DNA of 64,000 nt from CAZTHM01 sp041946825 (GTDB lineage Bacteria > Acidobacteriota > Terriglobia > UBA7540): positions 1-64,000 of the forward strand of contig JBHGBD010000002.1 of assembly GCA_041946825.1 (NCBI GenBank). Direction: 5' to 3'. How positions within the stretch are numbered: position 1 is the first letter of the stretch; every line of letters begins with the position of its first letter. The notes under the pieces are model-generated. The model was not told where the DNA came from and ran no database searches. It was given only the letters and a program-made list of their open reading frames with translations. This document shows, piece by piece, positions 24,798-33,215 of the stretch. A program made the position numbers and the translations under genes.

Positions 24798-24846
24798 GTC
24801 ATCCTGAGGTGTCCCGATGCTTTTTATCGGGACGACGAAGGATCTC
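24798..24846. repeat. GTCATCCTGAG...GAAGGATCT repeat, copy 2
   Basis: TGTCATCCTGAGGTGTCCCGATG to TATCGGGACGACGAAGGATCT, the same plan and central palindrome as the copy at 8340-8393. It lies between the convergent ACT and acyl-CoA dehydrogenase genes. Confidence 0.7.
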
Positions 24847-24895
24847 GGCAATTCCGCCATTCGCCAATGGCGCCTCTGGACGACGAGGCTCGGCA

Positions 24896-26698
24896 CTACG
24901 CAAACGGGTACCGCCTCAGCTCCAGCGCGCGATCCGCGAGGCGCCGCCGCAACTCGATGAGATCGGGCGGCGTGCGCTTCAAGAAACGCCGCAGGAGCGC
25001 CAGTTGCGTGCGCAGCGCGTCGCCCTCCGCAATCCTCGCGAGCGCGCGCCGCGCGTCCGGCTCGATGCGATCCACCGCGGCGTGCGCATAGGCGCGCGCC
25101 GCGTCGCATTCCGCCGCACAGGATTCGATGCCGTCCTTCGCGATCTTCTTCCGCGTCCGGAGTACGGCGCTCTCGATGGCGTAAACTTCCATCACCAGGT
25201 TGCTGAGCGCCCCGATCACCTCCTGCTCCTCGGCCAACGCCTGCAGGTATTTCTGCACCGCGCTTCCCGCCACCAGCAGCGCGACCTTTTTCGCGCCGTC
25301 AAGCAGCTTCATCTCCTCCGCCAACGGCTGGTCGTTTTCGCTTTCGTCGGCCGGCGCTCCTCCAAGGATTTCATCCAGCACTTTCTTTGCTGCGGGAACG
25401 AGAGCCAGCTCGCCTTTCATCGAGCGCTTCATCAACATATCCGTAATCAGCAGTCGGTTAATCTCGTTCGTACCCTCGAAGATGCGATTGACCCGCTGGT
25501 CGCGATACACTTTCTCGATTTCATAGTCGCTCGAGTAGCCGTAGCCTCCGAAGACCTGCACCGTTTCGTCGGAAACGAAGTGCAACGTTTCCGTGCCCAT
25601 CACCTTGAGGATGGAACACTCGACCGCGTACTGTTGCAGCGCCGCCAGAATCTGCTGCGACGCCGTTGGGGCGCCCTGGTCTATACCTTCCAACAGGTGA
25701 TCGATCATCCCGGTCGTGCGATACGACATGCTTTCGATGGCATAAGTCCGCGCCACCATCTCGCCAAGCTTTTCCTTGATCAACCCGAAGTCCGCGATTT
25801 TGCGCCCAAACGCCGCCCGCTCCTTCGCCCAACGAATCGCTTCGGCGAGCAGGTACTTGCACGCGCCCACGCAACCCGCGCCCAGCTTCAGCCGGCCGAT
25901 GTTGAGGATGTTGAAGGCGATCAGATGCCCTTTCCCGATTTCCCCGAGCACGTTCGCGACGGGCACCGGGACGTCCTCGAGATTGAGGGGCGTGGTCGAG
26001 GAGCCGTGCAAGCCCATCTTGTGCTCCTCGGCGCCGGCCGAGACGCCCGGGAAATTCCGCTCGACGATGAAGGCCGAAAACTTCTCGCCATCCACTTTGG
26101 CGAACACCACGTAAACATCCGCGATGCCGCCGTTCGTCACCCACATTTTCGTGCCGTTGAGCGTGTAATGTTTTCCCTCGGCGCTGAGTGTGGCGCGGGC
26201 CTGGCAGTTAAGCGCGTCCGAGGCCGAAGTCGCCTCGCTCAGGCAGTAAGCGCCGGCCAGTTCGGCGGTGGCGAGCCTGGGAACGTATCGGCTCTTCTGA
26301 TCCTCCGTGCCAAAATAGATGATCGGCAGAATGCCAATACCTACCTGGGCTCCCAGGGTCGACGCCCAGGCGCCGTCGCGCGCCATCTTCTCCCCGACCA
26401 GAATCGAAGAAATCTTGTCGAGCTCGAGCCCGCCGTACTTTTGCGGAACATCGACCGAACACAGGCCCACGTCCGCGGCCTTCTTCAGCAACTCGCGCAA
26501 CAGTCCAGGCTTCTTCTCGTCGATTTCCTTCAGCCGCGGAACGATTTCCTGTTCGACAAATTCCTGCGCGGTTTGCGCGATCATCCGGTGCTGGTCGGTC
26601 AGGTCTTCCGGGGTGAAGACTTCTTCCGGGCGGCGGGATTCGATCAGAAAGCTTCCGCCTTTAATGGCGTTTTGCGCGTTGGTTGGTGCCGTGGCCAT
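24896..26698 (-). CDS. Acyl-CoA dehydrogenase (very-long-chain/ACAD9-like, with C-terminal extension)
   Basis: 600 residues from the ATG at 26698. Motifs: YCLSEATSASDALNCQARAT and GTKMWVTNGGIADVYVVFAK (flavin-binding beta domain, first signature), AYRTTG-type helix region (SYRTTGMIDHLLEG), QVFGGYGYSSDYEIEKVYRD and RVNRIFEGTNEINRLLI (second signature with the catalytic Glu region). A further 180 residues of helices follow, as in VLCAD/ACAD9 and FadE of the Bacillus type. It oxidises acyl-CoA to trans-2-enoyl-CoA, the first step of beta-oxidation. Thiolase and hydroxyacyl-CoA dehydrogenase genes lie upstream on the same strand, so one operon is likely. Confidence 0.93.
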   Translation of the reverse strand: MATAPTNAQNAIKGGSFLIESRRPEEVFTPEDLTDQHRMIAQTAQEFVEQEIVPRLKEIDEKKPGLLRELLKKAADVGLCSVDVPQKYGGLELDKISSILVGEKMARDGAWASTLGAQVGIGILPIIYFGTEDQKSRYVPRLATAELAGAYCLSEATSASDALNCQARATLSAEGKHYTLNGTKMWVTNGGIADVYVVFAKVDGEKFSAFIVERNFPGVSAGAEEHKMGLHGSSTTPLNLEDVPVPVANVLGEIGKGHLIAFNILNIGRLKLGAGCVGACKYLLAEAIRWAKERAAFGRKIADFGLIKEKLGEMVARTYAIESMSYRTTGMIDHLLEGIDQGAPTASQQILAALQQYAVECSILKVMGTETLHFVSDETVQVFGGYGYSSDYEIEKVYRDQRVNRIFEGTNEINRLLITDMLMKRSMKGELALVPAAKKVLDEILGGAPADESENDQPLAEEMKLLDGAKKVALLVAGSAVQKYLQALAEEQEVIGALSNLVMEVYAIESAVLRTRKKIAKDGIESCAAECDAARAYAHAAVDRIEPDARRALARIAEGDALRTQLALLRRFLKRTPPDLIELRRRLADRALELRRYPFA

Positions 26699-26754
26699 TC
26701 GATTTCCTTTACGGCGGCGTTCCACGCAAGCCGAGCGCGTGCCGGAGATTGCCG

Positions 26755-27933
26755 CTACAGACACTCGAAGATTCCGGCCGCGCCCATGCCGCCGCCCACG
26801 CACATCGTCACCATGCCGTAGCGAGAACCGCGGCGCTTCATCTCGCCAAGCAGCGTCGCGGTCAACTTCGCGCCCGTGCAGCCCAGCGGATGGCCGAGCG
26901 CGATGGCGCCGCCGTTGACGTTGGTCTTCTCGGGATCGAGTCCTGCCAGCTTGATGACGCTGAGGGCCTGCGCCGCGAAGGCTTCGTTCAATTCGATCAG
27001 GTCAATGTCCGCCAGTTTCAACCTCGCGAGCTTGAGCGCCTTGGGAATCGCATACACGGGCCCGACGCCCATCTCCTCGGGGAGGGTTCCCGCCGCCGCG
27101 TAACTCACGAAGCGCGCCAGGGGTTTTGTTCCGAGCGCCCGCGCTTTTTCCGCTGACATCACCACCGCCGCGGCCGCGCCGTCGCTCATCTGGGAGGCGT
27201 TGCCGGGGGTGATCGTCCCGTGCGCGTGAAATGAGGGCTTCAGCTTCGCCAACGCTTCGAGCGACGTGTCAGTGCGCGGGCCTTCATCGGTGTCGAAAAG
27301 GATTCTGCGCGTCTGCGGCTTGTTGTGGCCGTTCATGCTGACTTCGACGACTTCGAGGGGCGCGATCTCTTCCTGGAATTTGCCTGCCGCGATGGCGGCG
27401 AGCGCGCGCTGATGGCTGCGCAGCGCGAACTCGTCCTGCTGCTGGCGCGAGATATTGTGCTTCCGCGCCAGATTTTCCGCCGTCAGGCCCATGCTGAGAT
27501 AGGCATCGGGATAGTGCTCCATCAGGTAGGGATTGGGCGAAAAGCGGTAGCCGCCCATTGGAATCATGCTCATGGTTTCGGTGCCGCCGGCAACGATGAC
27601 TTCCGCAAAACCCGCCATGATACGCTCCGACGCCAGCGCGATCGCCTGCAAGCCGGACGAACAGAAACGATTGATAGTCATCGCCGCGCAATCAACCGGC
27701 AGGCCGGCGCGCAGCGCGGCGATTCGGGCCACATTGTTTCCCTGCTCCGCTTCGGGCATCGCGCAGCCGAGAATGACATCTTCGATTTCTTTCGGGTCCA
27801 ACGCCGGCACGCGCCGGAGCGCTTCGCGGATCGCCGCCGCACCCATGTCGTCGGAGCGGGTGTTGCGCAGTGTTCCGCGCGGCGCCTTGCCCACGGCCGT
27901 TCTGGCAATTGAAACGATCACTGCTTCGCGCAT
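26755..27933 (-). CDS. Acetyl-CoA acyltransferase (3-ketoacyl-CoA thiolase, FadA-type)
   Basis: 392 residues. Active-site Cys in INRFCSSGLQAIALASERIM (about residue 90), GGTETMSMIPMGG, the second signature GGAIALGHPLGCTGAKL with the catalytic His, and the C-terminal TMCVGGGMGAAGIFE with the second Cys. It cleaves 3-ketoacyl-CoA with CoA to acetyl-CoA, the last step of beta-oxidation. It lies between the dehydrogenase (56 bases downstream) and the multifunctional protein (60 bases upstream, in which a heptamer array lies). Confidence 0.95.
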   Translation of the reverse strand: MREAVIVSIARTAVGKAPRGTLRNTRSDDMGAAAIREALRRVPALDPKEIEDVILGCAMPEAEQGNNVARIAALRAGLPVDCAAMTINRFCSSGLQAIALASERIMAGFAEVIVAGGTETMSMIPMGGYRFSPNPYLMEHYPDAYLSMGLTAENLARKHNISRQQQDEFALRSHQRALAAIAAGKFQEEIAPLEVVEVSMNGHNKPQTRRILFDTDEGPRTDTSLEALAKLKPSFHAHGTITPGNASQMSDGAAAAVVMSAEKARALGTKPLARFVSYAAAGTLPEEMGVGPVYAIPKALKLARLKLADIDLIELNEAFAAQALSVIKLAGLDPEKTNVNGGAIALGHPLGCTGAKLTATLLGEMKRRGSRYGMVTMCVGGGMGAAGIFECL

Positions 27934-27943
27934 CGCTTGTCTC

Positions 27944-27985
27944 TCACCCTTCTTTCTTTACCCTTTACACTTTACCCTTCACACT
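27944..27985. repeat. Heptamer array, 6 units, between beta-oxidation genes
   Basis: Six phased units (TCACCCT, TCTTTCT, TTACCCT twice, TTACACT, TCACACT) fill the 60-base gap between the multifunctional enzyme gene and the thiolase gene. One arm only; no inverted partner seen. Confidence 0.65.
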
Positions 27986-27993
27986 TCCTCGAA

Positions 27994-30405
27994 TCAGTTC
28001 CTCAACGGCTTCCCTCTTTTCAGCATGTGCTGAATCCGTTCCTGAGTTTTCTTTTCGCCGCACAGGCTCACGAACGCCTCGCGCTCCAGGTCGAGCAGAT
28101 ATTGCTCCGAGACGCGCTGCGGCGAAGTGAACTTGCCCCCACCCGATAAGATGCGCGCCAGGTGAGTTCCGATCACTACGTCGTAGTCTGAAATGTATTC
28201 GGCGCGGCGCATCAGGTGCAGCCCCAGTTTCATCTTCGCGAACGCCGCCTGACCCAGTACGAGAACGTCCGTGCGTGGCTTCGCGGGGCGATAGCCGAGC
28301 CGGACAAGGTCAAGCGCTACGTGCTTGGTGTCGGCAATCAGGCGGTCGCGATTCATGCTGATGGAATCTTCCGGACGCAGGTAGCGCAGCTTGCGCGCGT
28401 CTTCCGCACTTGTCGAGACTTTTGCCATTCCAATATTCAGGAATATCTCCTTCAGTAATACGAAGGGGTCGGATTCCGGGTCTTGCGGCGCGGCATCCAT
28501 GGCGCGGACGAGCATTTCCTTCGTGCCGCCGCCGGCAGGGATGAGTCCAACTCCCGACTCGACCAGCCCCATATAGGTTTCCGCCGCGGCGCGAACCCGC
28601 GCGGCATGGAGTGTCATCTCGACGGCCCCGCCCAGCGCCAGCCCGTGCGGCGCAATCACCACGGGCTTCGACGCGTACTTCATGGCCATATTGGCGTTCT
28701 GAAAATCCCGCACGCTGGCGTCAATCTCATCCCATTCGCCTTCCTGCGCGCTGACCAGCAGAAGCATGAGGTTGGCGCCGGCGCTGAACTGCGCGCCCTG
28801 GTTTCCAATCACCATGGCGTCGAACCCGCCGTCGAGCGCTTTCAACCCGGCGTGAACCATCTGGAACGCGTCCGCGCCAAGCGTATTCATCTTGGAGTGG
28901 AATTCGACGCAGACGACGCCGTCGCCCAGGTCGATGAGGCTCGCCCCGGCGTTGCGCTTGATTTCTCTCTTACGCGCCTTGAGCGATGGCAGCAACACGA
29001 TCCCCGGCCGTTCTTCGAGGGCGTGATAGTCGCCACGCGCGAAATCGAAAAAGCCGGTCGTTCCGTCGGACTCGACATAAAACTTCGCCTTCCCCGCCCC
29101 CAGGAGTTTTTCGGCGAGCGGCGGCACGGAGCGTTTCTCGGCCTTCCACCACTCGACGGTTTTCTCGACGCCCACGGCATCCCAAAGCTCGAACACGCCG
29201 CACTCCCAGTTGAAACCCCACTTCATGGCGTTGTCGATGGAAACGATGTTGTCGGAAATCTCCGGAACGCGGGTGGCGGCGTAATGGAAAGTCGCGGAGA
29301 GAAGTTTTTGATAGAACTCGCCGACGCGATCCCGCGACTGAAGCATCGCCGGGACGCGCTGGCGCGGACCTTCGATGCTCTGCGTCATCTCCAGCGCCGG
29401 AAGCTTCGGCCGCTGGCGCGGGCGGTACTCGAAGGTTGCCAGATCGAGCGTGAGAATCTGGCTATCATCGCCCGGACCTGCGAGCTTTTTGTAGAAACCC
29501 TTTCCGGATTTGTCGCCCTGCAGATTCCGTTCCAGCATCGGCGTGATGAAGTCCGGCAACGTAAACAGTTCCCGCCGCTCGTCGTGTGGCAAAGTCTCCG
29601 CCAGGTTCCGCACCACGTGCGCCAGCACGTCGAGGCCGACGATGTCGAGCGTGCGGAACGTCGCCGATTTCGGTAAGCCCATCGCCGGGCCGGTCAGCGC
29701 GTCGATCTCCTCGATCGTGAAGCCGCCTTCCCGCATCAGCCGCAGCACACTCAGCGTCACGAAGGTCCCGATGCGGTTGGCGATGAAGTTTGGCGTGTCC
29801 TTGGCGACGACGACGCCTTTCCCCAACACCACGTCGCCGAAACGCGAGACCGCTTCGACGACCTCGCCGAGGGTGTCGCGCGTGGGAATGACTTCCAGCA
29901 GCCTCATGTAGCGTGGTGGATTAAAGAAGTGCGTCCCCAGCCAATGCCGCCGGAAATCTTCACTCAACCCCTCGCTGATCGAAGCGAGCGAAATTCCGGA
30001 TGTGTTCGAGCTGACGATCGAGCCCGCCGCGCGGAGGGGCTCGACCTTCCGCAGCAGCGCGCGCTTGATCTCAACGCTTTCCGTCACCGCCTCGACGATC
30101 CAGTCGCAGTCCCTGATCCCGACGAGATGATCTTCGAGGTTGCCGGCCGTGATCAGGCGTGCGGCCTCGGGAACGAAAAACGCCGCCGGGCGCGATTTGA
30201 GCGCCGCATCGACGCCCGCGTGCGCCAATCGATTCCGAACTCTGGCGTCGGCAAGTGTCAGCCCGTTGCGCCTTTCATCGGCGGTGAGCTCTTGCGGAAG
30301 GATGTCGAGCAGGATGGAAGGCACGCCGGCGTTGGCCAGGTGCGCGGCGATGCGCGAGCCCATTGTTCCCGCGCCCAACACTGCGACCTTGCGGATATCG
30401 CGCAA
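27994..30405 (-). CDS. 3-hydroxyacyl-CoA dehydrogenase / enoyl-CoA hydratase multifunctional protein (FadB/FadN type)
   Basis: 803 residues from a TTG at 30405, which has GGGAGG four bases upstream and directly precedes the conserved IRKVAVLGAGTMGSRIAAHL. The frame stays open to an ATG at 30549, but that stretch contains a promoter (30442-30471) and no family sequence. Order: NAD-binding domain with GAGTMG, catalytic His in LGTHFFNPPRYMRLLEVIPT, C-terminal dehydrogenase domain, then a hydratase-like (crotonase) domain with NQGAQFSAGANLMLLL and GLALGGAVEMTLHA. Does steps two and three of beta-oxidation. Order dehydrogenase first, hydratase second is that of FadN-type proteins. Confidence 0.9.
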   Translation of the reverse strand: MRDIRKVAVLGAGTMGSRIAAHLANAGVPSILLDILPQELTADERRNGLTLADARVRNRLAHAGVDAALKSRPAAFFVPEAARLITAGNLEDHLVGIRDCDWIVEAVTESVEIKRALLRKVEPLRAAGSIVSSNTSGISLASISEGLSEDFRRHWLGTHFFNPPRYMRLLEVIPTRDTLGEVVEAVSRFGDVVLGKGVVVAKDTPNFIANRIGTFVTLSVLRLMREGGFTIEEIDALTGPAMGLPKSATFRTLDIVGLDVLAHVVRNLAETLPHDERRELFTLPDFITPMLERNLQGDKSGKGFYKKLAGPGDDSQILTLDLATFEYRPRQRPKLPALEMTQSIEGPRQRVPAMLQSRDRVGEFYQKLLSATFHYAATRVPEISDNIVSIDNAMKWGFNWECGVFELWDAVGVEKTVEWWKAEKRSVPPLAEKLLGAGKAKFYVESDGTTGFFDFARGDYHALEERPGIVLLPSLKARKREIKRNAGASLIDLGDGVVCVEFHSKMNTLGADAFQMVHAGLKALDGGFDAMVIGNQGAQFSAGANLMLLLVSAQEGEWDEIDASVRDFQNANMAMKYASKPVVIAPHGLALGGAVEMTLHAARVRAAAETYMGLVESGVGLIPAGGGTKEMLVRAMDAAPQDPESDPFVLLKEIFLNIGMAKVSTSAEDARKLRYLRPEDSISMNRDRLIADTKHVALDLVRLGYRPAKPRTDVLVLGQAAFAKMKLGLHLMRRAEYISDYDVVIGTHLARILSGGGKFTSPQRVSEQYLLDLEREAFVSLCGEKKTQERIQHMLKRGKPLRN

Positions 30406-30441
30406 CAAGCCTCCCAGGAGTTCTGAAGTTGCCCCTCGCGC

Positions 30442-30471
30442 ATTATGTGGGAGAGCCGGAGACACGGTCAA
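30442..30471 (-). promoter_or_regulatory. Sigma-70 type promoter of the beta-oxidation operon
   Basis: The minus strand has -35 TTGACC (30466-30471), 18-nt spacer and -10 CATAAT (30442-30447), giving a start near 30435, some 30 bases before the TTG start codon at 30405. No fatty-acid-responsive operator was recognised. Confidence 0.55.
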
Positions 30472-30578
30472 GCCGCACTCGAAATCGCCTGAGCGCAACC
30501 TTCCTTCCGGGCTGCTGCATCCAACAGTTCGGGTCAAGGGTCGGGACAACTTAACGTAACCGAAGGAGGAAGATTCGT

Positions 30579-31484
30579 ATGTTGAATCGACGGGGAGTTG
30601 TGTCCCTGGCCAGGGTTTCTGCGGCTTTGATCGCTTTCTCTTTGGCCATGCCTAACTTACGGGCGCAATCCCAGGAAAAGGGGCTGACTTTCTATGAGGA
30701 GTACCGGGGCAGCACCAACAGCTTTGGGCAAACGACGGTGTTGGATCTGAGCGGCGGGTACAACTTCAATCAGCACTTCGGAGTGGATGTCGGAATTCCG
30801 CTCAGTTTTGTGCATCGCGAATACCAGAACCTTCCCGCCTCGCTCACGCCCAATGGCTGGAACACCAACGCGGGAGATCTCTATCTGAATCTGCGGTTCA
30901 ATGCGCCGAACCGCTACGTCAACTACACTTCGCAGGCGCGCACGTTCGCTCCCACAGGCAGTTTTGAAGACGGGTTCAGTACGGGGCGCGTCACCGTGGA
31001 TTGGAACAACCACTTCGACCGCTCGTTCGGGCCGATCACGCCTTTCGTGGAAGCCAGCCTGGGCAACACGATCGGTGACCGGCATTACCTGGTGCGGCCA
31101 TTCCGCTCGCTCGGATTGGTAAGCCAGCTGGAGACCGGCGCGGATGTGAAGGTTGCCTCGAACGTGTTTGCGGGCGGCTCGTGGTACGGTGTGCTGCCTT
31201 CCGGGACGCAGAAGATCTACAGCCAGCTCGTGCCGGAGTCCCCGGGCTTCGTGGTGGTACCACTGAATCCCGCCAGACCCTTCCAGTCCGACTTCCGCAC
31301 CATCGGCCCGTCGGACATCGCGAAAGACAACGGACTCTCAGGCTGGGTGGGAGTGAAGACCAGCAAGAACATCGACTTTGAGCTGGGCTACAGCCGGAGC
31401 ATGCACTACGACCTCGACACGTTCTCCTTCCGAATCGGCTACAATCCGGGCTCCCTGGTCAAGCGGATCACGTCGCGGTTCTAG
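30579..31484 (+). CDS. Outer-membrane beta-barrel protein of unknown function
   Basis: 301 residues with a signal peptide (about 1-29, NLRAQS) and a series of amphipathic strands with aromatic girdles (TVLDLSGGYNFNQHFGVDVG, NIDFELGYSRSMHYDL, TFSFRIGYNPGSL) ending in a C-terminal Phe (TSRF), the sorting signal of outer-membrane barrels. No specific substrate can be inferred. Ribosome site AAGGAGGA. It is divergent from the beta-oxidation operon, whose promoter lies in the short gap, so a fatty-acid link is possible but not shown. Confidence 0.75.
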   Translation: MLNRRGVVSLARVSAALIAFSLAMPNLRAQSQEKGLTFYEEYRGSTNSFGQTTVLDLSGGYNFNQHFGVDVGIPLSFVHREYQNLPASLTPNGWNTNAGDLYLNLRFNAPNRYVNYTSQARTFAPTGSFEDGFSTGRVTVDWNNHFDRSFGPITPFVEASLGNTIGDRHYLVRPFRSLGLVSQLETGADVKVASNVFAGGSWYGVLPSGTQKIYSQLVPESPGFVVVPLNPARPFQSDFRTIGPSDIAKDNGLSGWVGVKTSKNIDFELGYSRSMHYDLDTFSFRIGYNPGSLVKRITSRF

Positions 31485-31584
31485 CGCAACAGAGCCGATA
31501 GCGTGACGTAAAGTCTCGCGGCCTTCGCGAGGGTGGTGGGAGTTGTGCGCGCCCGCCGCCCTCGCGGGTCCGCGCGGACTCGGA

Positions 31585-33129
31585 TCAGATGAAATCCTTG
31601 CAGCGCGGCCAGATTTCGCGCCATGACATCTTTGGCTTGCGGCCGATGAAGATCGGGAGGTTCGTTTCGAACGGGCGGGCGAATTCACTGACGACCGTGG
31701 CGGCGAGCTCGACCTGCTGGAAAGATTTCTCCACGTCCTCGCGGTCTTCGCCGATGGTGATGACGATATCGGCGCTCCAATCGCCCGGGCCCCAGAACCA
31801 GTAGCTGTTGTGTCCGCTCGCGGCGCGGGGCAAGCCGTACTTTTTGCCGAAGAAATCGATGGCGCCTGCTTCGCCGTAGTTGCTGCAGTAGATGATGGTC
31901 CGCGCCTTTTCCTCGGGTGTTAGAGAGCTGTAAACCCGGGCAACGGTCGCGACCTGGTTCTCCCAACCGTACATGTCCGCGTACATCTGCGGCAATTTCC
32001 CGGAAGGCCCGCGCTCGCCGCTGCCCGGGTGGAGACCGACAAAGTCCTCGTACTTCATGAACGTCTCGACGGGAAGAACCGGCAGCGCGTAAGGAAGCGT
32101 GAACAATCCGCCCAGCAAGAGCGCTATGGCGTACGTTGGCTTCAGCCAATTCCAATGCCGCGCGCGAATCAGAGATTCGAGTTGCACGGCGCCTGCCGCG
32201 AGCAGCATCGGAACGGCGGGCGCAAGGTAGTAGGGCTTGGCGTTGGTGGCGAGCAAAATGCCCAGCGTGCAGGCATAAACCCAGCCTAGAACTCGGAAAG
32301 GTTTTCCGGATGTGGAGAAGAAGCAGAAATACAATCCCGCCAGCCAGACGGGAAGATTCAGCGGGTGGACTTGCAGAATGCTTTCGGCAAGGAACGCCGG
32401 GAGCGACATCGGGAGGTTCTTGCGCACCGTGGCGTTATGGATGAATTCGCGCGTAGGAAATCCGTGCTGAATTTCCCAGATGATGTGGGGAAGGAAAATC
32501 GCGAATGCCAGCGCGCCGCCGGCCCAGAGCCACTTACTGCGGAAATGTTTCCGCGCGGGCGTGAGCGCAAGACCAACAACGAGACCCGCGCCGAGGAATC
32601 CGACCGAATACTTGTTCATCAGCCCGACCCCACAGATCAGGCCGAAGAGAAGCCAAAGTCTGGCGCGATCGTGTTTCAGAATCAGAACCAGGACATAAAT
32701 CGCCAGCGCCCAGAAAAGATGATCGAAAGCATTCATGCTGAGGACGTGGCCGACACTCAGGAAAACCGGCCCGATAACGAAGGCCAGTGCCGCGAACCCT
32801 TGCGCGAATCTGCCGCCGCCCATCTCGCGCGCCGTCAATCCGGTCAGCAGCACCACCGCGGACTCGGCGAGCGCGGGCGCGAAGCGAATGGCCAGCAGCG
32901 ACTCTCCCAGCACTCTCCGAGAGAGGAACGCCACGAGCGCGACGAAGGGAGGCTGGTCCACGTAGCCCCAGTCGAGGTGCTGGCCGCAGGCGAGGTAGTA
33001 GAGTTCGTCCCGGAAGTAACCGTACCGCCCGCTGACCAGGCAGTAAGCTGCCAGCATCGCAAGCGACAGGAACGCAAGAATTGCGTGGTCGGTTTGAAAC
33101 CATCGGCGGGAAGGAATCGTGTTGTTCAC
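31585..33129 (-). CDS. Glycosyltransferase family 39-type membrane protein (ArnT/PMT-like)
   Basis: 514 residues with about ten to twelve membrane helices in the first 340 residues. The conserved acidic motif of the first periplasmic loop, YGYFRDELYYLACGQHLDWG, and YVDQPPFVALVAFLSR are typical of GT39 transferases that use polyprenyl-phosphate sugars to glycosylate lipid or protein acceptors outside the cytoplasm. The C-terminal 170 residues are a periplasmic domain. It lies downstream of the PPIase gene on the same strand, separated by a heptamer hairpin. Confidence 0.85.
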   Translation of the reverse strand: MNNTIPSRRWFQTDHAILAFLSLAMLAAYCLVSGRYGYFRDELYYLACGQHLDWGYVDQPPFVALVAFLSRRVLGESLLAIRFAPALAESAVVLLTGLTAREMGGGRFAQGFAALAFVIGPVFLSVGHVLSMNAFDHLFWALAIYVLVLILKHDRARLWLLFGLICGVGLMNKYSVGFLGAGLVVGLALTPARKHFRSKWLWAGGALAFAIFLPHIIWEIQHGFPTREFIHNATVRKNLPMSLPAFLAESILQVHPLNLPVWLAGLYFCFFSTSGKPFRVLGWVYACTLGILLATNAKPYYLAPAVPMLLAAGAVQLESLIRARHWNWLKPTYAIALLLGGLFTLPYALPVLPVETFMKYEDFVGLHPGSGERGPSGKLPQMYADMYGWENQVATVARVYSSLTPEEKARTIIYCSNYGEAGAIDFFGKKYGLPRAASGHNSYWFWGPGDWSADIVITIGEDREDVEKSFQQVELAATVVSEFARPFETNLPIFIGRKPKMSWREIWPRCKDFI

Positions 33130-33143
33130 GCGGATGCAGCGGA

Positions 33144-33214
33144 CGGTTGAGGGTCAAGAGTTAAGCGTGGCCCGGTCGACGCGCCCTTGACTCTTGACCC
33201 TTGACTCTCGACCG
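33144..33214. repeat. Heptamer inverted repeat without a gene (empty hairpin)
   Basis: Left arm units CGGTTGA, GGGTCAA and GAGTTAA (33144-33164); right arm units TTGACTC, TTGACCC and TCGACCG (33187-33214) are their reverse complement in the same register. The 22-base interior has no gene. It fills the gap between the GT39 and PPIase genes and could act as a transcript-end hairpin. Confidence 0.75.
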
Positions 33215-33215
33215 T

